Source: Pseudaminobacter soli (ex Li et al. 2025) (GTDB taxonomy: Bacteria > Pseudomonadota > Alphaproteobacteria > Rhizobiales > Rhizobiaceae). Taken from it: a stretch of 37,860 nt of DNA. Where the stretch lies: contig NZ_PXYL01000031.1 of the NCBI RefSeq assembly GCF_003012705.1, forward strand, positions 1-37,860, given 5' to 3'. The notes beneath the pieces are model-generated. The model saw only the letters and a list, made by a program, of their open reading frames with translations, was not told the DNA's origin and made no database searches. The position numbers and the translations under genes were made by a program. Below are positions 7,941 through 16,119 of the stretch, piece after piece; position 1 is the stretch's first letter; each line of letters begins with the position of its first letter.

Positions 7941-9530
7941 TTAGGCCATCCACCAGCGCTCGACAAAGCGCAGGCTGTCGAGGTTCCACTGCTCGCTCAG
8001 TTCACCGTGCTGGACCTGGTCCCGCAGCGCGAAGACGTACTGACCGAACATCGGGATGAGCGCGCCGCCGTCGTCGCGGCACAGGCGCTGCATCTCGGAG
8101 TACATTTCCGCACGCTTGTTCTGGTCGATCTCGGCGCGAGCCTCGAGCAGCAGCGTGTTGAAGCGCTCGTTCTGCCACTTGGTGTCGTTCCACTCGGCAT
8201 CCTTGGAGTAGCCGGCGGTGAACATCCAGTCCGGGGTCGGGCGGCCGCCCCAGTAGCTGGTGCAGAACGGCTTCACCAGCCACACATTGGACCAGTAGCC
8301 ATCGCTCGGCTGGCGGACGACCTCGATGTTGATGCCGGCCTTTTTCGCCTGCTCGGCGTAGAGAAGCGAAGCATCGACCGCGCCTTCGAAGGCGGCTTCG
8401 GAGGTGAACAGCTGGACGTCGAGGCTGGAAAGCCCCGCCTGCTTCAGGTGGAACTTGGCCTTTTCCGGATCATAGGCGCGCTGCTCGATCGCCGGATCGA
8501 AGAAGGGCATCGACTTCGCCACCGGATGGTCGTTGCCGACCGTGCCGTAGCCGCGCAGGATCTTCTCGACGAGTTCCTCGCGGTTGATCGCCAGCTTCAG
8601 CGCGGTTCGCACATCGCGGTTGTCGTAGGGCGGCGTGTTGACGTGCATCGGCATCGTGTAGTGCAGCGTGCCGGAGGTCGTCTCGACGCGCACGCCCGGC
8701 GCGCGCTTCAGGAGATGGATGGTCTTGAGGTCGGGACGGTCGACCACGTCCACCTGGCCCGTCATCAGCGCGTTCATGCGGGCAGCGGTGTCGGAGATCG
8801 TGGTGATCTCGACCTGCTCGAAATGCGCGCGGCCTTCCTTCCAGTAGCTATCGCGGCGCTTCAGCTTGATGCGCACGCCCGGCTCGAAGCTTTCCACCGT
8901 GTAGCCGCCGGTGCCGATGCGGCTCATTGGGTCGATCTTGCCGTCCGAGGCCTGCTTTATGCAGAGGTGGTAGTCGGCGAAGATGTAGGGGAAGTCGGCA
9001 TTGCCGGTGGTGAGGGTGAAGACCACGGTGTGGTCGTCGCTCGCCTTCATCTCGGCGATCTGGGCGAGAACCGGCTTAACGGCCGATTTCGAATCCTCGC
9101 CGCGGTGATAGTCGATGGAGGCGAGCACGTCGGCCGCCGTCAGCTTCCTGCCGTCGGAGAATTCGACATCCTTGCGCAGCTTGAAGGTCCAGACCTTTGC
9201 GCCCGGCTCTGCCTCGAAGCTCTCGGCCAGTTCGGGGGCGATGGCGCCGCCCGGGGCGAACTCGGTCAGGTGGTTGAAGACCGCATAGTTCGTCACGAAC
9301 ATGAAGTCGTTGTTGTAAGTCGCGGGGTCGAAGGAGTCCGAGGTCGAGCCCTGCAGGAAGCCTACGCGCAGCGTGCCGCCCTGCTTGGGCGTCGCCTTTT
9401 CGGCCTGGGCATAGGCCGAAGAGGCCATGGACAGGCCGACGCCGAAGGCCAGCGCGCCCGTCATGAAGCCGCGACGGTCGATCTGCCCGCCGATCAGCGA
9501 GCGCTTCAGTGTATCAAGATGGTCGTTCAT
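7941..9530 (-). CDS. Periplasmic solute-binding protein, SBP_bac_5 (peptide/opine/glycoside type), Tat-exported
   Basis: A 529-residue extracytoplasmic receptor for the importer encoded downstream. The N-terminus has a twin-arginine signal (DRRGFMTGALAFGVGLSMA, cleavage near SAYA-QA). The family-5 fold follows, with markers GGTLRVGFLQG, LAESFEAEPGAKVWTFKLRKDVEFSDG and NTPPYDNRDVRTALKLAINRE. The start is ATG at 9530 behind a perfect GGAGGAACGG SD; 51 upstream codons in the open frame are rejected. It begins 32 bases after the aldehyde dehydrogenase gene. The ligand is unknown; the neighbouring oxidoreductases favour a polyol, sugar acid or amino-alcohol derivative over peptides. Confidence 0.93.
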   Translation of the reverse strand: MNDHLDTLKRSLIGGQIDRRGFMTGALAFGVGLSMASSAYAQAEKATPKQGGTLRVGFLQGSTSDSFDPATYNNDFMFVTNYAVFNHLTEFAPGGAIAPELAESFEAEPGAKVWTFKLRKDVEFSDGRKLTAADVLASIDYHRGEDSKSAVKPVLAQIAEMKASDDHTVVFTLTTGNADFPYIFADYHLCIKQASDGKIDPMSRIGTGGYTVESFEPGVRIKLKRRDSYWKEGRAHFEQVEITTISDTAARMNALMTGQVDVVDRPDLKTIHLLKRAPGVRVETTSGTLHYTMPMHVNTPPYDNRDVRTALKLAINREELVEKILRGYGTVGNDHPVAKSMPFFDPAIEQRAYDPEKAKFHLKQAGLSSLDVQLFTSEAAFEGAVDASLLYAEQAKKAGINIEVVRQPSDGYWSNVWLVKPFCTSYWGGRPTPDWMFTAGYSKDAEWNDTKWQNERFNTLLLEARAEIDQNKRAEMYSEMQRLCRDDGGALIPMFGQYVFALRDQVQHGELSEQWNLDSLRFVERWWMA

Positions 9531-9562
9531 CCGTTCCTCCTTGGGATGGTTGATATCTCTGG

Positions 9563-11053
9563 TCAGTGTCGGATCGTGATCGCCTTCGTCCGGGTATAGG
9601 CGTCGATGCCTTCGAGCCCTTTTTCGCGCCCGAAGCCGGACTTCCTGTTGCCGCCGAACGGCACCTCGATGCCGCCGGCCCAATAATCGTTGACCGTCAC
9701 CTGACCGGCATCGATGGAACGGGCGAGGCGGAGCGCCTTGCCGACATCACGGGTATAGATGCCTGCGACGAGCCCGTACTCGGTTGCGTTGGCGATGGCG
9801 ATAGCCTCTTCCTCATTGTCCACGACTTGTACGGCGAGCACCGGCCCGAAAATCTCCTCCTGGATTGCCGGGTCGGTTGCGGCGACATCGTCGATGATCG
9901 TGGGCTCGAAAAACCAGCCTGCGCCTGTTTCCGGATCGAGCGTGGCCTGTCCGCCGGTAACGATCCGGCAGCCGCGCGCGCGTGCCGCGTCGACATGGCC
10001 GGCGATGCGGCCCAGATGCAGCCCGGAATTGATCGCGCCGACATCGGCCGTCGTGAGGCCATGACCGAGTTTCAAGGCGCGTGCCTTTGCGATCAGCTTT
10101 TCCAAAAGTTCGTCATGGATCGAGCGTTCGACCACCAGGCGCGATCCCGCCGAGCAGATCTGGCCGGCGTTGGAGAAGATCGCCCAGAGCGCCCCGTCGA
10201 CGGCCCTGTCCAGATCGCAGTCGGCGAGCGCAACGAGCGGCGACTTTCCGCCGAGTTCCAGCGTGAGGCGGGTAACGTTCGGAGCGGCCGCCTGCATGAC
10301 GCCGACACCGGTCGTGACCGAGCCGGTGAAGGTGACATGCGCGATGGAAGGATGACGCACCAACGGCGCGCCGGCATCCTGCCCAAGCCCGGTCACGACG
10401 TTCAGGACGCCGGCCGGCACGCCGGCTTCGTGCAGCCATTGCGCAAGGATAAGGGCTGTGAACGGCGTGGTTTCCGCCGGCTTGGCAACGACTGCGCAAC
10501 CGGCGGCCAGCGCCGGGGCGATGCCGCGGGCAAAGGTCGAGGTCGGGTAGTTCCACGGAATGATGTGGGCAGTGATGCCGACCGGCTCGCGCTCGGTCCA
10601 ACTCGTCAGGCCCGGGCCGAGGGGGATGGAGCTGCCCTCGAGCTTGTCGGCCGCACCCGCATAGTATTCGAAAAAGCGCGCGCAGGATTGAACGTCGCCA
10701 CGCGCCTCGACGAGCGTCTTGCCCGAATCGAGCGTTTCGACGAAGGCCAGATACTCGCCTCTTTCGCGGATCAGTGCCGCGGCGCGATTGAGAATCTGGC
10801 AGCGCTTGGCAGGCGGTGTGTCCCGCCAGACGGCAAGGCCCTTCTCGGCCGATTCGACGGCTTGGGCGATGTCGTCGGCATTGCCCGCGCTGAAGCTGGC
10901 AAAGGCGCGCGCCAGGCCGGGATCATCGCTTTCCAGCATGTCGCCGGTGCTTCCGGGCACGAAAGCGCCGTGGATGAAATGCCCGCTGGGCAGTTCCTCG
11001 ACTGCCCCGGTTGCGAAATAGGCCTTGGCCAGATCTTCGGCAGTACGGGTCAT
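9563..11053 (-). CDS. NAD(P)-dependent aldehyde dehydrogenase
   Basis: This 496-residue class-I/II ALDH oxidises an aldehyde to its acid. Visible catalytic residues are Asn168 (PWNYP), Glu266 (LELGGKSP) and the nucleophile Cys300 (NAGQICSAGSR). TFTGSVTTG is the NAD-binding loop. The ATG at 11053 overlaps the TGA of the enolase-superfamily gene (ATGA), with a gaggtaggcgg SD inside that gene; the 14 codons further upstream are rejected. Operon logic suggests it acts on the aldehyde made by the GMC oxidoreductase two genes upstream. It resembles betaine- or gamma-aminobutyraldehyde-type ALDHs in overall pattern, but the substrate is not assignable. Confidence 0.93.
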   Translation of the reverse strand: MTRTAEDLAKAYFATGAVEELPSGHFIHGAFVPGSTGDMLESDDPGLARAFASFSAGNADDIAQAVESAEKGLAVWRDTPPAKRCQILNRAAALIRERGEYLAFVETLDSGKTLVEARGDVQSCARFFEYYAGAADKLEGSSIPLGPGLTSWTEREPVGITAHIIPWNYPTSTFARGIAPALAAGCAVVAKPAETTPFTALILAQWLHEAGVPAGVLNVVTGLGQDAGAPLVRHPSIAHVTFTGSVTTGVGVMQAAAPNVTRLTLELGGKSPLVALADCDLDRAVDGALWAIFSNAGQICSAGSRLVVERSIHDELLEKLIAKARALKLGHGLTTADVGAINSGLHLGRIAGHVDAARARGCRIVTGGQATLDPETGAGWFFEPTIIDDVAATDPAIQEEIFGPVLAVQVVDNEEEAIAIANATEYGLVAGIYTRDVGKALRLARSIDAGQVTVNDYWAGGIEVPFGGNRKSGFGREKGLEGIDAYTRTKAITIRH

Positions 11054-12156
11054 CCGCCTACCTCGCTCACCTGGTAGCGCGACTTGGCGAGCCATTCGGG
11101 GGAGACTTCCACGCCCCAGCCCGGACGGTCGGTGACGGTCACCTTGCCGCCAGTCACCTCATAGGGATCCTCGACGAACAGCCCTTCCTGCCACGGATAG
11201 TAGTCGGGGCCTTCAATGGAGAATTCGAGATACTTGCCGGCGTTCGGGATCGCGCGCAGCAGATGCATGGTGAAGAGCGTCACCAGCCCAAGATTGGCAG
11301 CGTGCGGAGTGCAAGGCAGGCCGGCGGCATCCGCCATGCGAGCCACCTGCATAGTGCGCGTCATGCCGCCGAGATAGAGGACATCCGGCTGGATGATGTC
11401 GACCGCCTTCATGGCGATCATGCGCTTCCAATGCTGCATGTCGTAGTCTTGCTCACCGCCGGTCACGTCAAGCGAGAGGGTCTGCGTGACCTCGCGGGTC
11501 TGCTCCATTTCCCAATAGGGGCAGGGCTCCTCGAAATGCTCGACGCCATTGGCCTCGAGCATCTGCCCGACCTCGATTGCACGGCGCGGGGAGTAGCAGG
11601 AATTGGCGTCGACCAGCAGTGCGACATCGGACCCCAGCGCCTTGCGTATCGTCGGCACGATGGTTTCGGTGCGGCCTTCCCACTCGTCGCGATCGTGTCC
11701 GCATTCGGAGCCGATGCGGAACTTGAAGGCATCGAAGCCGTCGCGGTCGCGCAGGGCAAGAAGCCGCTCCGCCTCAGCTTCAGGCGTGATGTCGCGGCGC
11801 ATGGAAGATGCGTAAGCCCTGATCGTGCCGGGCGTGCCGCCGAGCAGTTCCACCACCGGCTTGCCTTCGACCTTGCTGCGCAGGTCCCAGATGGCGGTGT
11901 CGAGGCCTGACATCGCACGGTAGAGATACGAGCAAGAGAACTTGTGTTCGCGCTCGGGAATCTCGTTCACCAGCGCGTCGAGATCAGTGGCGTCGCGACC
12001 CAGCGCCCAGGGGGCGATCTGCCGGTGGAAGACGCTGGCGGTGATGTCGGAATTGTAGGTGGAGAGCTGGCCCCAGCCGACGGCGCCATCGTCGGCGGTC
12101 AGGCGGACGAAGCCGACGAAATCATTCGTGAAGGTCTCAAGCTTACGGATTTTCAA
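11050..12156 (-). CDS. Enolase-superfamily enzyme, mandelate racemase subgroup (acid-sugar dehydratase/racemase-like)
   Basis: The protein is 368 residues long. The two-domain MR/MLE fold is evident: capping domain 1-120, then the barrel with metal ligands Asp183 (LVDANS), Glu209 (HFEEPC) and Glu235 (TGGEQ). The base motif Lys145-x-Arg147 (FKFRIG) is present, along with the Asp258/His285 dyad (QPDVLYLGG, TPHAANLG) that defines the mandelate racemase subgroup. Members abstract an alpha-proton from a carboxylate, usually dehydrating sugar acids. The start appears to be TTG at 12156 (TTG AAA ATC CGT), 28 bases after the GMC gene, with a modest ggaa SD. It is coupled to the ALDH gene by a 4-base overlap. 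Confidence 0.9.
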   Translation of the reverse strand: MKIRKLETFTNDFVGFVRLTADDGAVGWGQLSTYNSDITASVFHRQIAPWALGRDATDLDALVNEIPEREHKFSCSYLYRAMSGLDTAIWDLRSKVEGKPVVELLGGTPGTIRAYASSMRRDITPEAEAERLLALRDRDGFDAFKFRIGSECGHDRDEWEGRTETIVPTIRKALGSDVALLVDANSCYSPRRAIEVGQMLEANGVEHFEEPCPYWEMEQTREVTQTLSLDVTGGEQDYDMQHWKRMIAMKAVDIIQPDVLYLGGMTRTMQVARMADAAGLPCTPHAANLGLVTLFTMHLLRAIPNAGKYLEFSIEGPDYYPWQEGLFVEDPYEVTGGKVTVTDRPGWGVEVSPEWLAKSRYQVSEVGG

Positions 12157-12184
12157 GGCAGTTCCATTCCATGCGGATTTAGGG

Positions 12185-13810
12185 TCAGGCGAACCGGCGC
12201 GATCGATCCTTCAGGATCAGGCTCGCTGCGCGATGGGCGAGCATGATCGTGGGAGCGTTTGTGTTGCCGGACGTGATGTTGGGGAAGGCCGATGCGTCGA
12301 CGACCCTGAGGCCATCGATGCCGAACACCTTCAGTTCGGAGTCGGTAACGGCGGTCGCTTCGTCGCGTCCCATCCGGCAGGTCGCGACTGGGTGGAATAC
12401 GCTGCCGCAGCGTTCCCTGAAATCTTCGAGGATCGCTTCGTCGTCGAAGCCTTCGACATCTGGGGCCATTGCCTCCTTGGCGAAGCGGCGGATGGCATTC
12501 GTCCGCGCCATGCGCTGGATCAGTCGGCCGCCGGCGACGACGTCGTCGAGGTCCTTCTGTGTCGAAAGGTAGTTCGGCACGATGCGCGGCGCTGCCATCG
12601 GCTCGGGCGAGGCGATGTCGATGCGCCCGCGGCTGGACGGGCGGGTCGGCTGGAACGAGAGGATGAAGCCGGGGAAGGGGTCTGGATTGATGATTGGCCG
12701 CTTGTTGCTCGGCGCGGTCGTGTAGGTGACCGGGTTGAGGTAAAGCTGCTGGTCAGGCCGCTCAAGCGCCTCGTTCGAGCGCACGAAACCGCCGCACTGG
12801 TTCACGCTGAGACTGAGCGGGCCGCGCCGCGTCAGCACATAGCGCGCACCCTGGAGGACCTTGCCCCACCAGGGCGAAAGCATTGAATTCAGGGTCGGCT
12901 CGGTCGCCTTGTAGTAATAGTTGATGCCGAGGTGATCCTGTAGATTGCCGCCGACATTGTCGTTGGTATGCACGACGGCGATGCCCATCTGCCGAAGCAG
13001 CGCGCCGGGGCCGATGCCCGAGAGCTGTAGCAACTTCGGAGAATTCACGGAGCCGGCGCTGACGATGACTTCCTTGCGCGCCTTGAAGATCTGGCGGCCG
13101 GACTTGAGCAGCACGGAGACACCCGTGGCGCGATGCGCTTCGACCACGATGCGCTCCACCATCGCGTCCTTCACCAGCGTAACGTTTGGCCGCTTCAGGG
13201 CCGGCTTCAGGAAGGCATCGGCGGCCGACCACCGCTTCCCGTTTCGAGTGGTGATGCGGTAGTGCGTCACGCCTTCGGGCGAGGGGCCATTGCAGTCGTC
13301 GGTGACGGGCATACCCATCTCTTGGGCCATGGCGAAATAGTGCCGGTTGGAAGGGTGGATCTCGCGCCGGACGTTGCTGATGAACAGGGGGCCGTGGCCC
13401 TTGATGGTGCCGTCTTCGCCGATGCGGCTTTCGATCGCCTCATAGTGGAAGCGAACCTCGTCCCATCCCCAGCCCTTGGCCCCGGCAGACCGCCAGTCCT
13501 CGAAGTCTCCGGGCATTCCTCGGCAATAGATCAACGCGTTGATCGAGCTCGAGCCGCCGACGACCTTTCCACGCGGCCAATAACTTTTGCGCCCGCCGGT
13601 CTCGGGGTCGGCTTCCGTGTGATACATCCAGTTGATGCGCGGATTGAAGAAGGTGCGGCCATAGCCGATCGGGGTCTTGATCCAGAAGCTGTTGTCCGAA
13701 CCGCCGGCTTCGAGCACCAGAACGCTGCTTGCACCATCCTTCGAGAGCTGGTCGGCCAGCACGCATCCTGCTGAGCCCGCACCCACCACGATGTAGTCGA
13801 ATTCGGCCAA
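12185..13810 (-). CDS. GMC-family FAD oxidoreductase (choline/alcohol dehydrogenase-like)
   Basis: About 541 residues. FAD-binding loop GAGSAGCVLA sits at residues 10-19. GMC signature 1 is seen as YWPRGKVVGGSSSINALIYCRG, and signature 2 as GSVNSPKLLQLSGIGP. The C-terminal catalytic region is VFHPVATCRMG, then NTNAPTIMLAHRAA. It should oxidise a primary alcohol to an aldehyde. The open frame runs to 13954, but the fold begins at AEFDYIVVGAG, so I place the start at TTG 13810 with an aagga SD about 8 bases upstream. It is the first gene of the catabolic operon and is divergent from lysR. Confidence 0.9.
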   Translation of the reverse strand: MAEFDYIVVGAGSAGCVLADQLSKDGASSVLVLEAGGSDNSFWIKTPIGYGRTFFNPRINWMYHTEADPETGGRKSYWPRGKVVGGSSSINALIYCRGMPGDFEDWRSAGAKGWGWDEVRFHYEAIESRIGEDGTIKGHGPLFISNVRREIHPSNRHYFAMAQEMGMPVTDDCNGPSPEGVTHYRITTRNGKRWSAADAFLKPALKRPNVTLVKDAMVERIVVEAHRATGVSVLLKSGRQIFKARKEVIVSAGSVNSPKLLQLSGIGPGALLRQMGIAVVHTNDNVGGNLQDHLGINYYYKATEPTLNSMLSPWWGKVLQGARYVLTRRGPLSLSVNQCGGFVRSNEALERPDQQLYLNPVTYTTAPSNKRPIINPDPFPGFILSFQPTRPSSRGRIDIASPEPMAAPRIVPNYLSTQKDLDDVVAGGRLIQRMARTNAIRRFAKEAMAPDVEGFDDEAILEDFRERCGSVFHPVATCRMGRDEATAVTDSELKVFGIDGLRVVDASAFPNITSGNTNAPTIMLAHRAASLILKDRSRRFA

Positions 13811-13977
13811 GCGTCGATCCTTCCCCGCGTTTCCTCCGCTTGAGGCCGCATAGCGGCAGTAAGCCAGCAAAAAGCGGCAATCCAGCAAGCTGGCGAAATA
13901 TCGTCGCAGGGTTTGCAATGAGTCAAACAAAGCTTTATCGCTGTTAGACCCCATTTCATTTGAAGCTCGTTCGGCCG
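13811..13977. promoter_or_regulatory. Divergent control region between GMC operon and lysR
   Basis: This 167-bp spacer separates the divergent starts and is where a LysR-type regulator normally binds its own and its target promoter. The section 13915-13950 (around caatgagtcaaacaaagctttatcgctg) is relatively AT-rich. I cannot fix a unique T-N11-A box or promoter. Confidence 0.5.
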
Positions 13978-14892
13978 ATGTCGTTTGCTTTGCCCCCCTT
14001 GCAGTGGTTGCGCGCCTATGAAGCGGCTGCGCGACTTTCGAGTTTTTCGGCGGCGGCCGCAGAGCTGAACCTCACGCCGGCGGCGATCAGCCACCAGGTG
14101 CGTGCGTTGGAACAGCGCCTGGGATTCCAGCTCTTCGAGCGGCTCGCGCGCGGGCTGCAATTGACCGATATCGGACGGGCATACCTTCCGAGCGTGCGCA
14201 AAGCTTTCGACGAACTGGCTGTCACCACCGTCGGACTATTCGGACGGGATCATGACACGCATATAACAGTGCGGACCCCGGTCCTGTTCGCCAACAACTG
14301 GCTGGCGCCGCTGCTGCCCAAGTTCTACGCCGCCTTTCCGCACATCAAGCTCAGGATTCTCACCGCGATTTGGGCGGATACGAGCACGAATGTCGATGTC
14401 GACATCCGTTTCGGCGACGGGCAGTGGAGCGAATTCGAGGTGCACCCTTTGTTGAGGGAGCCGTCGATCCTGGTGGTTCGTGACGACACGAAACTGCCGA
14501 AAGGCAGCGATCGCGAGAAGGTGCTTGCGCTTCTCGATCACGGCGTCGTCCACATCATGGGCTGCGAGGATCGCTGGACGAAGCTTCTGCGCAAGCACGA
14601 CATATCCGACCGCAAGGTGCGGGTCAGCACCATGACCGACAACTCGCTTTTTGCCATCAGGTTGACTTTGGCCGGCCTGGGCCCCTGTGTGGTCCAGCGG
14701 AGCTATGCGGAGCCGTTTCTAAAAGAAGGTCTAGCAGCGCCGCTGACGGAGGGCATCGAGATCGATGAGGCCCATTACATCCTGACTGCGCGCTCTGCCG
14801 AGCGGACCACGCCCGAAGCCATCATCTTTCGCGAATGGCTGGTTGCGGAATGCCGCGCGAGGCGAAACGAGGCGTCCGAGCGGACGGCTTAG
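13978..14892 (+). CDS. LysR-family transcriptional regulator (GcvA-like)
   Basis: A 304-residue regulator. The N-terminal winged HTH is classic: LPPLQWLRAYEAAARLSSFSAAAAELNLTPAAISHQVRALEQRLGFQLFER. A periplasmic-binding-like effector domain follows (HITVRTPVLFANNWLAPLLPKF onward), with the GcvA-type TAIWADTSTNVDVDIRFGDGQW segment. Divergent placement 167 bp from the GMC-enolase-ALDH-ABC operon makes it the probable regulator of that operon. Start ATG 13978 gives the standard LPPLQ-LRAYEAAAR beginning; a TTG six codons upstream is less likely. Confidence 0.92.
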   Translation: MSFALPPLQWLRAYEAAARLSSFSAAAAELNLTPAAISHQVRALEQRLGFQLFERLARGLQLTDIGRAYLPSVRKAFDELAVTTVGLFGRDHDTHITVRTPVLFANNWLAPLLPKFYAAFPHIKLRILTAIWADTSTNVDVDIRFGDGQWSEFEVHPLLREPSILVVRDDTKLPKGSDREKVLALLDHGVVHIMGCEDRWTKLLRKHDISDRKVRVSTMTDNSLFAIRLTLAGLGPCVVQRSYAEPFLKEGLAAPLTEGIEIDEAHYILTARSAERTTPEAIIFREWLVAECRARRNEASERTA

Positions 14893-15060
14893 GACTTGCC
14901 CCTCGCCTCGGAGCGCGGTCTGGCGATCCATCCGACATAGGTGAGATAGAGCCCGATCAGCCTGCCAAAATGAGGTTGCCCGAGAGGCGCTGCATCGCCG
15001 CCTCGCCGTCGTTCGAGAGGTTTGGAGGGCTTTTCGCTTCAATACTGCGGTTTTCCCCGA

Positions 15061-15089
15061 CCTGACTGGCAGTTCAGTCTTCGCTAAAT
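15061..15089 (+). promoter_or_regulatory. Predicted promoter of sRNA candidate copy 1
   Basis: cctgac (15061-15066) and ctaaat (15084-15089) are separated by exactly 17 bases. They resemble the rhizobial housekeeping pattern CTTGAC-N17-CTATAT. Transcription would start near 15096, just before the first hairpin of the sRNA candidate. Confidence 0.5.
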
Positions 15090-15095
15090 TGCTGA

Positions 15096-15165
15096 TGTGG
15101 TCTGGGAGATTTGACCATTTTCGCCTGAGTTGCCCGCCTCGGCTCACCGAGGCGGGCTTCTTATG
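15096..15165 (+). ncRNA. Small RNA candidate, copy 1 (two hairpins, GGGAG loop)
   Basis: About 70 nt. Hairpin 1 pairs tggtc (15098-15102) with gacca (15113-15117) and exposes CTGGGAG. Hairpin 2 is a terminator-like 11-bp stem gcccgcctcgg/ccgaggcgggc (15132-15142 with 15147-15157, loop ctca) followed by ttctt. A diverged copy with the same two hairpins lies at 37420-37495, so the structure is conserved beyond chance. No ORF is present. I cannot assign it to a named rhizobial family. The loop complements the CUCCCAG motif known from AbcR sRNAs, but that does not identify it. Confidence 0.6.
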
Positions 15166-15197
15166 GGTACCGCTAATGGGAGTGCGACGTTAGCCGC

Positions 15198-15491
15198 TCA
15201 GCAGTTTTCGTAGGGGGCGCAAGGGCCCACCCTCCCATAACCCATGTAGTTCTGATTTCCGTAGTAGTAGTTGTAGTTTGGATCAGTGCCGGCACCTTCA
15301 TTGTGGTCGCCGCGGGAACCCACCCCGCCCATGCCATGGCCGTCGCCATGCCCATGGCCGGCACTATGTCCGCCTCCGCCTGGTCCGTGACCACCACTGC
15401 CGCCGTGGCCACCATGGCCACCACCGCCGGCCAGTGCTGACGTCATCAGGACGATTGTCAGCGCAGAGGCTGTCAAGACTCTCATAAACAT
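15198..15491 (-). CDS. Secreted Gly/His-rich protein
   Basis: A 97-residue protein with an N-terminal signal peptide (MFMRVLTASALTIVLMTSALA). A low-complexity GGGGHGGHGGSGGHGPGGGG / HGHGDGHGMGG tract follows, then a Tyr/Asn-rich tail (YNYYYGNQNYMGYG) ending in two cysteines. About ten histidines within 40 residues suggest metal binding, which is inference only. ATG 15491 has an AAGGAGC SD. It converges with the sRNA candidate. Similar His/Gly-rich exported proteins are common and poorly characterised in rhizobia. Confidence 0.7.
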   Translation of the reverse strand: MFMRVLTASALTIVLMTSALAGGGGHGGHGGSGGHGPGGGGHSAGHGHGDGHGMGGVGSRGDHNEGAGTDPNYNYYYGNQNYMGYGRVGPCAPYENC

Positions 15492-16015
15492 CCGAGAGCT
15501 CCTTCTACTTGCTTGTCGCAATAGGCGCGACCCGGCCAAACCTCCGTTTGCAAAGGTAGTTCCAATCAATCAGTTCACATTCGCTTTTGGGGGCGATGTG
15601 TCGCGCAGGTGTTCGTGATCTGCCGCTAAAGCGATCACTAACGCGGCTTTTACCCGCGGAATCTGAGCTGCGTCCTTGACGGCTTTGAGATCGATTCTCC
15701 GGTGAACCGGATCAAGTATGAGGAGGGGCATTCCGGGTTCATGGCCATTTCAACCCTCGCGCCGACCAACAGTGAGGCGGTTGGTTGAAGATGCGGTTCC
15801 CGTGGCAATCGAAGTTCAACGCATTCTGATGCGGCGCCAGATTTGGGTGCTTGGTCAGTCGGACGAGCGAACTGTCGAGTCTAACCGGATGTGGCAACAT
15901 TTGCGGCATGTCTTGTGGCAAGAAATGCCATGCAATAATATTTCACGCCTTTCGGCTGCTCGCCGAAAAGCCAAATATTCTCAATTGCTTATTCTGAATT
16001 TTGGGCTGGGAGATC
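15492..16015. other. 524-bp stretch without a convincing gene
   Basis: No ORF here has family-like sequence. On the plus strand about 15645-15790 reads as an open stretch (…FEIDSPVNRIKYEEGHSGFM…) that ends at a TGA and has no start or SD. It might be a gene remnant. The right end abuts the left attachment site of the integrated element. Confidence 0.5.
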
Positions 16016-16032
16016 TGGTGCGGATGAAGGGA
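16016..16032 (+). repeat. Distal attachment site (attL)
   Basis: A 17-bp copy of the tRNA-Leu 3' end (TGGTGCGGATGAAGGGA) that stands alone without the rest of a tRNA. It is identical to 28104-28120 and marks the distal junction left by site-specific integration. Confidence 0.92.
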
Positions 16033-16094
16033 AACGCGAGGTGATCCCATTATCCGTTGATTTCATTGCGCTTTTCGTCGCCGCATTGGGGCCG

Positions 16095-16115
16095 TTTGTA
16101 GCGGCGTTTGTAGCG
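16095..16115 (+). repeat. Putative integrase arm-type site doublet, left
   Basis: TTTGTAGCG-gcg-TTTGTAGCG: two copies of a 9-mer spaced by 3 bases, 62 bases inside the left core. The same doublet with a different 3-base spacer occurs inside the right core. This fits arm-type integrase binding sites. Confidence 0.7.
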
Positions 16116-16119
16116 ATGG

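Noticed and set aside
7914-11077. Two plus-strand open frames of 561 and 503 aa opposite the binding protein and ALDH
   Set aside because: Both are antisense shadows of clearly recognised genes; they lack SDs and sensible domains.
15718-16044. 108-aa plus-strand frame near the left attachment site
   Set aside because: No SD, no family-like sequence, and it runs across the attachment core.
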